DNA of 64,000 nucleotides from Paenibacillus sp. UNC499MF (lineage in GTDB: Bacteria; Bacillota; Bacilli; Paenibacillales; NBRC-103111): positions 186,001 through 250,000 of the forward strand of contig NZ_FNVF01000004.1 of NCBI RefSeq assembly GCF_900107975.1, written 5' to 3'. This document shows positions 60,901 to 64,000 of this stretch, in pieces. Position 1 is the stretch's first letter. Every line of letters begins with the position of its first letter. Position numbers and translations under genes: made by a program. The notes beneath the pieces were generated by a model. It worked only from the letters and a program-made list of their open reading frames with translations. It was not told the origin of the DNA and ran no database searches.

Positions 60901-62009
60901 GTACGACGGATTCCGTGATTTCCAGAAACAACGCCTACAACGAAGAAGCTCCGCTGGGCAACCTGATTGCGGACGCTATGCGTGACGGCATGAACACGGA
61001 CTTCGCTTTCATGAACCCGGGCGGTATCCGCGCCGATCTGCCTAAAGGAGACATCAAATTCTCCGATCTCGCAAAAATTCAGCCGTTCGGCAACACGCTC
61101 GTTAAAATGACGCTGACAGGCTCGCAGATCAAAACGCTTCTGCAGCAGCAGTGGGGCAAGAAATCCGACGGTTCCGCAGATACCAAAACGCTGCAAATTT
61201 CCGGTCTGAAGTATACGGCCGACTTTAGCAAGCCGGCAGCCGAGCGTATCGTGAAGCTGACGAAAGCGGACGGCACTCCGATCGAGGATGCCGCCGAGTA
61301 TACCGTAACCGTGAATAACTTCATGGCTGCGGGTGGAGACAACTATAAAGTGCTGGTTGAAGGCAAAAATTCTCAAGCCGGCCTGATCGATCTCGATGTG
61401 TTCTACAACTACATCACGAAAACGTTCAAAGGCGGCAAAATCACGGCGGCTCTCGACGGCCGTATCGTGAACCTGAAGTCGTTCTCGGACGTTCCGCAGA
61501 CGCACTGGGCTTATAAAGTCATTCAAGAGCTTTCCGGCAAGCAGATCATTGACGGCGTAGCCGACAACCGTTTCGAGCCGGAGCAGGATGTAACCCGCGC
61601 CCAGTTCGTGAACATGATCGTGAAACAGATGAAGCTTGTTTCTTCCAAGCCGTCCGCGTTTAAAGACGTGCCGTCCGGAAGCTGGTATGCGGAAGCCGTA
61701 GCGGCCGCATCCGAGAAGGGCATCGTGGAAGGTAGCTCCGCGGATACCTTCGCGCCGGATCAGAAGATCACGCGTGAAGAGATGGCGGTTATGATTACGC
61801 GTATGTATGCACAGCTTCAAGGCACGACAGGTACGCCTAAAGCTGTCTTTACGGATGGCGGGGAAATCAGCGCCTGGGCCAAAACGGCTGTGGAAACAGC
61901 CGCCGAGAAGGGCTTGATGACCGGACGTGCCGATGGCGTATTCGCACCTCGTGCGAAAGCCACGCGCGCGGAAGCGGCGCAAGTCATTTATAACGGCATT
62001 ACGAAGTAA
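57912..62009 (+). CDS. yfkN: SLH-anchored two-domain nucleotide phosphohydrolase (YfkN-like)
   Basis: A 1365-residue surface protein with a signal peptide (ATASLAFGIISSQSLGGIVQAQ). It has two tandem nucleotidase units. Unit 1 (about 35-600) is CpdB-like (METTDLHTNLVDYDYYKD, DNGDLIQGTPLG, GNHEFNYGLDFL), expected to be 2',3'-cyclic nucleotide phosphodiesterase and 3'-nucleotidase. Unit 2 (about 690-1180) is UshA-like (GINDFHGQLDTTT, HAGDSVGATAPVSS, GNHEFDQGVG), a 5'-nucleotidase. Three SLH domains (from FSDVPQTHWAYKVIQEL, FKDVPSGSWYAEAVAAA and ISAWAKTAVETAAEKG) anchor it to the wall. B. subtilis YfkN has the same two units but uses sortase anchoring. It feeds phosphate and nucleosides to the cell. 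Confidence 0.95.
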   Translation: MGSRKFRRMKKLATASLAFGIISSQSLGGIVQAQTSASPTVNLRIMETTDLHTNLVDYDYYKDAAAASVGLAKTATLIKEARKENPNTFLVDNGDLIQGTPLGTYMAQINQLKDSGAVHPVYKAMNLLDYDAATFGNHEFNYGLDFLDKSIKGAKFPYINANVYIDDKDNNPDNDVNKFTPYLIMDKTFKDENGNDQKIKIGVIGLVTPQIMEWDKVNLTGKVVAKDIVATAKKFVPEMRAKGADIVIAMAHSGFDGTAAANDQLAENAVLPLSKVPGIDAITFSHSHKVFPTPDVKKLDALFKDANGNPVAGVDNAKGTINGVAAVQSGYGGSNLGLIDLKLVQEGGKWKVSNSQSSTRYIYDSTAKKALVDTDPAIVQAVAAEHEGTKKYANQPIGETTAPIHSYFALVQDDPSVQIVTNAQKEYVSKYISTTLPQYKDLPILSVGAPFKAGRNGPSEYTDIAKGPIAIKSASDLYLYDNTLKAVKVKGSGVKEWLEMSAGMFNQIDPAKTDEQQLLNSSFQVFNFDVIDGVTYQVDVTKPAKYKVDGAVNDASSSRIVNLQFNGKPIDPNQEFIVVTNNYRASGGGNFPGLKNAELIVDSADENREALMDYISEQKTINPAADKNWSIAPVAGNVKVTFTSSPSAVTYLPENPHIKSTGATTDKGFSVYSIDLSGKGQPQPDNKNVKVQLLGINDFHGQLDTTTETAAGKVGSAPYLATYLKERKKTNPNTLLVHAGDSVGATAPVSSMERDKPTLEFMNMLKFDVGTLGNHEFDQGVGAMLAQINGGTDTKNKDVTFDKLNFPYVNANVVDEKTGENILPSYVIKEVGGQKVGFIGVATNSTPSKVSPDGLKGVKFVEQAPVVNKAVQELKAKGVKAIVVLAHDPASVKDNVASGEAVDLANAIDDEVDVIFAGDNHAKVNTVVDNKLIVQAYSYGTAFADVDLEIDPATGDIVKKTAEIVDVKQEGVTPDADTVALINKYLDKYPVLKQPVGTTDSVISRNNAYNEEAPLGNLIADAMRDGMNTDFAFMNPGGIRADLPKGDIKFSDLAKIQPFGNTLVKMTLTGSQIKTLLQQQWGKKSDGSADTKTLQISGLKYTADFSKPAAERIVKLTKADGTPIEDAAEYTVTVNNFMAAGGDNYKVLVEGKNSQAGLIDLDVFYNYITKTFKGGKITAALDGRIVNLKSFSDVPQTHWAYKVIQELSGKQIIDGVADNRFEPEQDVTRAQFVNMIVKQMKLVSSKPSAFKDVPSGSWYAEAVAAASEKGIVEGSSADTFAPDQKITREEMAVMITRMYAQLQGTTGTPKAVFTDGGEISAWAKTAVETAAEKGLMTGRADGVFAPRAKATRAEAAQVIYNGITK

Positions 62010-62051
62010 CCGGATCGCGTTTGCGGCATGGCGCCGAGCCGTCCGGAAAAG

Positions 62052-62084
62052 CCGCCGGGGAAGATAATTCCCCGGCGGTTTTTT
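62052..62084 (+). terminator. Terminator of the nucleotidase gene
   Basis: CCGCCGGGGAA pairs perfectly with TTCCCCGGCGG, followed by six T. Confidence 0.93.
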
Positions 62085-62556
62085 ATTGTTCATTTTTGCA
62101 CTATAAACGGGCTTTTTATTATCGTTAATAAGTATAAAAAATCCGTGAATTTAATAGCCGGATAGAGAATTATCCCCTTCCAGTGGATAAAAACATCCCT
62201 GTTAACCTTTTGTAAAACCATTATAATTATTAGTAACTTGCATAATAACTTCCGCAAATATATCCTCAGTTTTTCCCCATTTTCGGCTTGTCGTCATTCA
62301 TAACAGGTCATTAATTTTGTCGTAAAATTCATTCACTTCAGTCTCTCATCGAGCAGCACACGTGTATCCTTTCAATGGCATTATGTAACCGTTTACCAAG
62401 TTTTCGGATGAGCTTTATCTATCTTTACGAGTTTGTTTTAAGTTCATGCCAAGCGGCTGAATTTAGAAGCAGTGCCTGCGAAGAGAACGTAATGGAGGTG
62501 AGAGGGATTCCTCTTTGGAATGGCATTGTATAAATTTGATGAAATTGGGGTGTAAT
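62085..62556. other. AT-rich intergenic region upstream of the SLH-GH18 gene
   Basis: About 470 bp without a coding gene. It is clearly AT-rich and should hold the promoter of the next gene, but no single promoter could be fixed. TTATCC and GGATAA (62170-62190) form an inverted pair that resembles DnaA half-boxes only weakly. Confidence 0.5.
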
Positions 62557-64000
62557 ATGAAAGCGCTTAAGCAATCATTTGTCTGGAGATGGCTTGTTTT
62601 ACTTATATGTACAAGCATGGTCTTTTCAACTTATCTGACTGTTGTTTCGGGACAAGAAAGCACCCGGCCGGCCGATATCAAGGGGCATTGGGCAGAGAAA
62701 GAGCTTGGCGAATGGCAGGATAAAGGCCTGATCGAAGGCTATTCGGACGGTTCTCTTAAGCCGGATAATGCCATTACGCGCGCAGAGCTTATGGCGCTTA
62801 TTAACCGGTACTATAAATTAACGGCTTCCGCTTCGATCCAGTTTACGGACGTTACGGCGGAGCAGTGGCAGTATGAACAAATCAGCAAAGCGGTTGCGGC
62901 CGGTTATGTGGACGGCTACAGCGACGGAAGCATCCGTCCGGATCAGCCGGTCAGCAGACAGGAGTCCGCGGTCATGCTCTCCAAGCTGCTCAAGCTGGAT
63001 GCGGCTTCCGAAGACCCGCTGAAGAGCATCAAAGACGCGGCATCGATTGCCGACTGGAGCAAAGGCGCGGTAAGCGCCATGGTAGCCAAAGGAGTCATCG
63101 AAGGCTACGAAGACGGCACCTTCCGTCCCGAAGGCAAGCTGACCCGCGCCGAGACGGTAGTCCTGCTGGGCCGCGCCCCGTCGCTACAAACCGTTTCCTA
63201 CGATAAGGCCGGTACGTTCGGGCCTGCTGCGGGAACCGAAACGGTGAACGGGAACGTTGCCGTTAACGTATCGGGCGTTACCCTGCAAAACACCGTCATT
63301 CAAGGCAACCTCCTTCTCGGTAAAGGCATCGAAAACGGGGATGTCACCTTGAAGAACGTGAAAGTGTCGGGAACCGTTACGGTCAACGGCGGCGGAGAAA
63401 ATTCCATCCACCTCGTAGATACGGTTCTGATCAAGGTTGTTGTCGATAAGGAAACCGGCGTGGTCCGTCTCGTGGCCCAAGGAAACTCCTCCGTTCAGCA
63501 AACGTTTGTCCAATCTTCCGTTAAATTAGAGGAAAGCTCTTTGACGGGAGCCGGGTTTATCGATGTGATCCTTCCGAAAGAACTGCCTGCCGGTTCTACG
63601 GTCCAGCTGATCGGAGCATTCAACTCCCTTAACGTGCTGGCTTCCGGCATCAAAATCGATCTTTCCAAAGGTTCCATCGCCAAAGTAACCGTGGACGGAA
63701 AGGACACGACACTGGCGGTAGGCAATGACGCCAGCATCGTTTCTCTCGTGCTGAACGCCTTGGCCAAAATTACCGGCTACGGCTCCGTTGAAAACGCGAC
63801 GGTCAACGAAGGCGGCAAAGGCTCTTCCTTCGAGAAAGCTCCCGTCAAGGTAGACGGCCCGCAGAAAGACTCCATCACGACAGGATCGCCGATCGGCGGC
63901 GGCGGTGGCTGGGTCGGTGGCGGCGGCTCCGGCGGAGGAGGCTCCACGGATGCAGCCAAGAAGGTCATCGCGTATGTGCCGGGCTGGAAAAACTGGTCGG
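62557..64000 (+). CDS. SLH-domain surface protein entering a GH18-like domain (3' end missing)
   Basis: The frame from ATG at 62557 (GGGGTG upstream) is open to the end of the window (481 codons). A signal peptide (WLVLLICTSMVFSTYLTVVSG) is followed by three SLH domains: ADIKGHWAEKELGEWQDKG, FTDVTAEQWQYEQISKAVAAG and IADWSKGAVSAMVAKGVIEG. A beta-rich region of about 230 residues follows (ENGDVTLKNVKVSGTVTVNG), then a Gly-rich linker, and the last visible residues KKVIAYVPGWKNWS look like the start of a GH18 chitinase-type barrel. The enzyme would be wall-anchored and act on chitin or peptidoglycan-like glycan. It has no visible stop, so the total length is unknown. Confidence 0.8.
   Translation, partial: MKALKQSFVWRWLVLLICTSMVFSTYLTVVSGQESTRPADIKGHWAEKELGEWQDKGLIEGYSDGSLKPDNAITRAELMALINRYYKLTASASIQFTDVTAEQWQYEQISKAVAAGYVDGYSDGSIRPDQPVSRQESAVMLSKLLKLDAASEDPLKSIKDAASIADWSKGAVSAMVAKGVIEGYEDGTFRPEGKLTRAETVVLLGRAPSLQTVSYDKAGTFGPAAGTETVNGNVAVNVSGVTLQNTVIQGNLLLGKGIENGDVTLKNVKVSGTVTVNGGGENSIHLVDTVLIKVVVDKETGVVRLVAQGNSSVQQTFVQSSVKLEESSLTGAGFIDVILPKELPAGSTVQLIGAFNSLNVLASGIKIDLSKGSIAKVTVDGKDTTLAVGNDASIVSLVLNALAKITGYGSVENATVNEGGKGSSFEKAPVKVDGPQKDSITTGSPIGGGGGWVGGGGSGGGGSTDAAKKVIAYVPGWKNWS

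Noticed and set aside
57990-62093. Minus-strand open frame of 1367 codons opposite the nucleotidase gene
   Set aside because: It is the exact shadow of a well-supported gene with strong codon bias; the translation is Arg/His/Val-rich with no recognisable domain and no ribosome binding site.
62160-62200. DnaA-box-like pair TTATCC/GGATAA upstream of the SLH gene
   Set aside because: Only partial matches to TTATCCACA, no cluster and no dnaA or dnaN nearby, so not an origin.

Overview
The window reads as chromosomal DNA of a Paenibacillus-like member of the Bacillales. Supporting signs are the moderately high GC content, strong AGGAGG-type ribosome binding sites, many GTG/TTG starts, SLH-anchored surface proteins, many genes whose closest recognisable relatives are Bacillus subtilis proteins (YdaJ-N, YfmJ, HxlRAB, YfkN), and two near-consensus ParB (parS) sites, which suggest a position in the origin-proximal part of the chromosome. 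I saw no rRNA, tRNA, insertion sequence, phage or CRISPR array.

Layout. 1-8.2 kb: an exopolysaccharide operon resembling B. subtilis ydaJKLMN, with an extra polytopic membrane protein inserted and the degenerate GGDEF c-di-GMP receptor (YdaK-like) moved to the end. 8.5-13.3 kb: an MFS exporter divergent from an HxlR regulator, an ArsR regulator, a YfmJ-like NADP oxidoreductase and an aldehyde dehydrogenase. 13.3-18.3 kb (minus strand): a copper-amine-oxidase-N surface protein, a TsuA/TsuB thiosulfate uptake pair, a PadR regulator and a YhgE/Pip-like membrane protein. 18.5-21.2 kb: a chemoreceptor, a relic of an SDR gene and an autoregulated MarR gene. 21.6-27.4 kb: a complete oligopeptide/nickel-type ABC importer. 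27.4-33.4 kb: an unknown protein, a uracil-DNA-glycosylase-superfamily protein, a LysR-guanine deaminase-NCS2 permease module, an MgtC-like protein and another unknown protein. 33.6-42.4 kb: a dCache chemoreceptor, a GntR/solute-binding fusion regulator, a sparse region with one tiny membrane protein, glutamate dehydrogenase, and a 14-TM-type exporter divergent from its MarR regulator.

42.5-45.7 kb: a candidate small RNA, then a polysaccharide deacetylase, an ECF sigma factor and its anti-sigma factor; ECF-like promoter elements precede both the deacetylase and the sigma gene. 46-50.1 kb (minus): an alpha/beta hydrolase that sits directly behind an intrinsic terminator (so probably under attenuation control), a candidate leader RNA with a possible 13-residue ORF, a cytochrome P450 and a luciferase-like monooxygenase. 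50.7-52.5 kb: hxlR-hxlA-hxlB, the ribulose monophosphate formaldehyde-fixing module. 52.7-55.6 kb: a WYL regulator, a GyrI-like effector-binding protein, and an autoregulated three-gene operon (small protein, SRPBCC protein, ArsR). 55.8-64 kb: a broken histidine phosphatase gene, a cytoplasmic alpha-amylase with a cre-like site upstream, a giant two-domain SLH-anchored nucleotidase (YfkN-like), and the start of an SLH protein that runs into a GH18-like domain at the window edge.

The most interesting signals are regulatory rather than a new multi-gene system: the terminator-blocked hydrolase and its leader, the shared HxlR operator motif in front of two HxlR genes, the ECF-type promoters, the twin ArsR operators, and the retained c-di-GMP I-site in the relocated YdaK-like protein. 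All functional assignments are from reading the translations; no database search was run.
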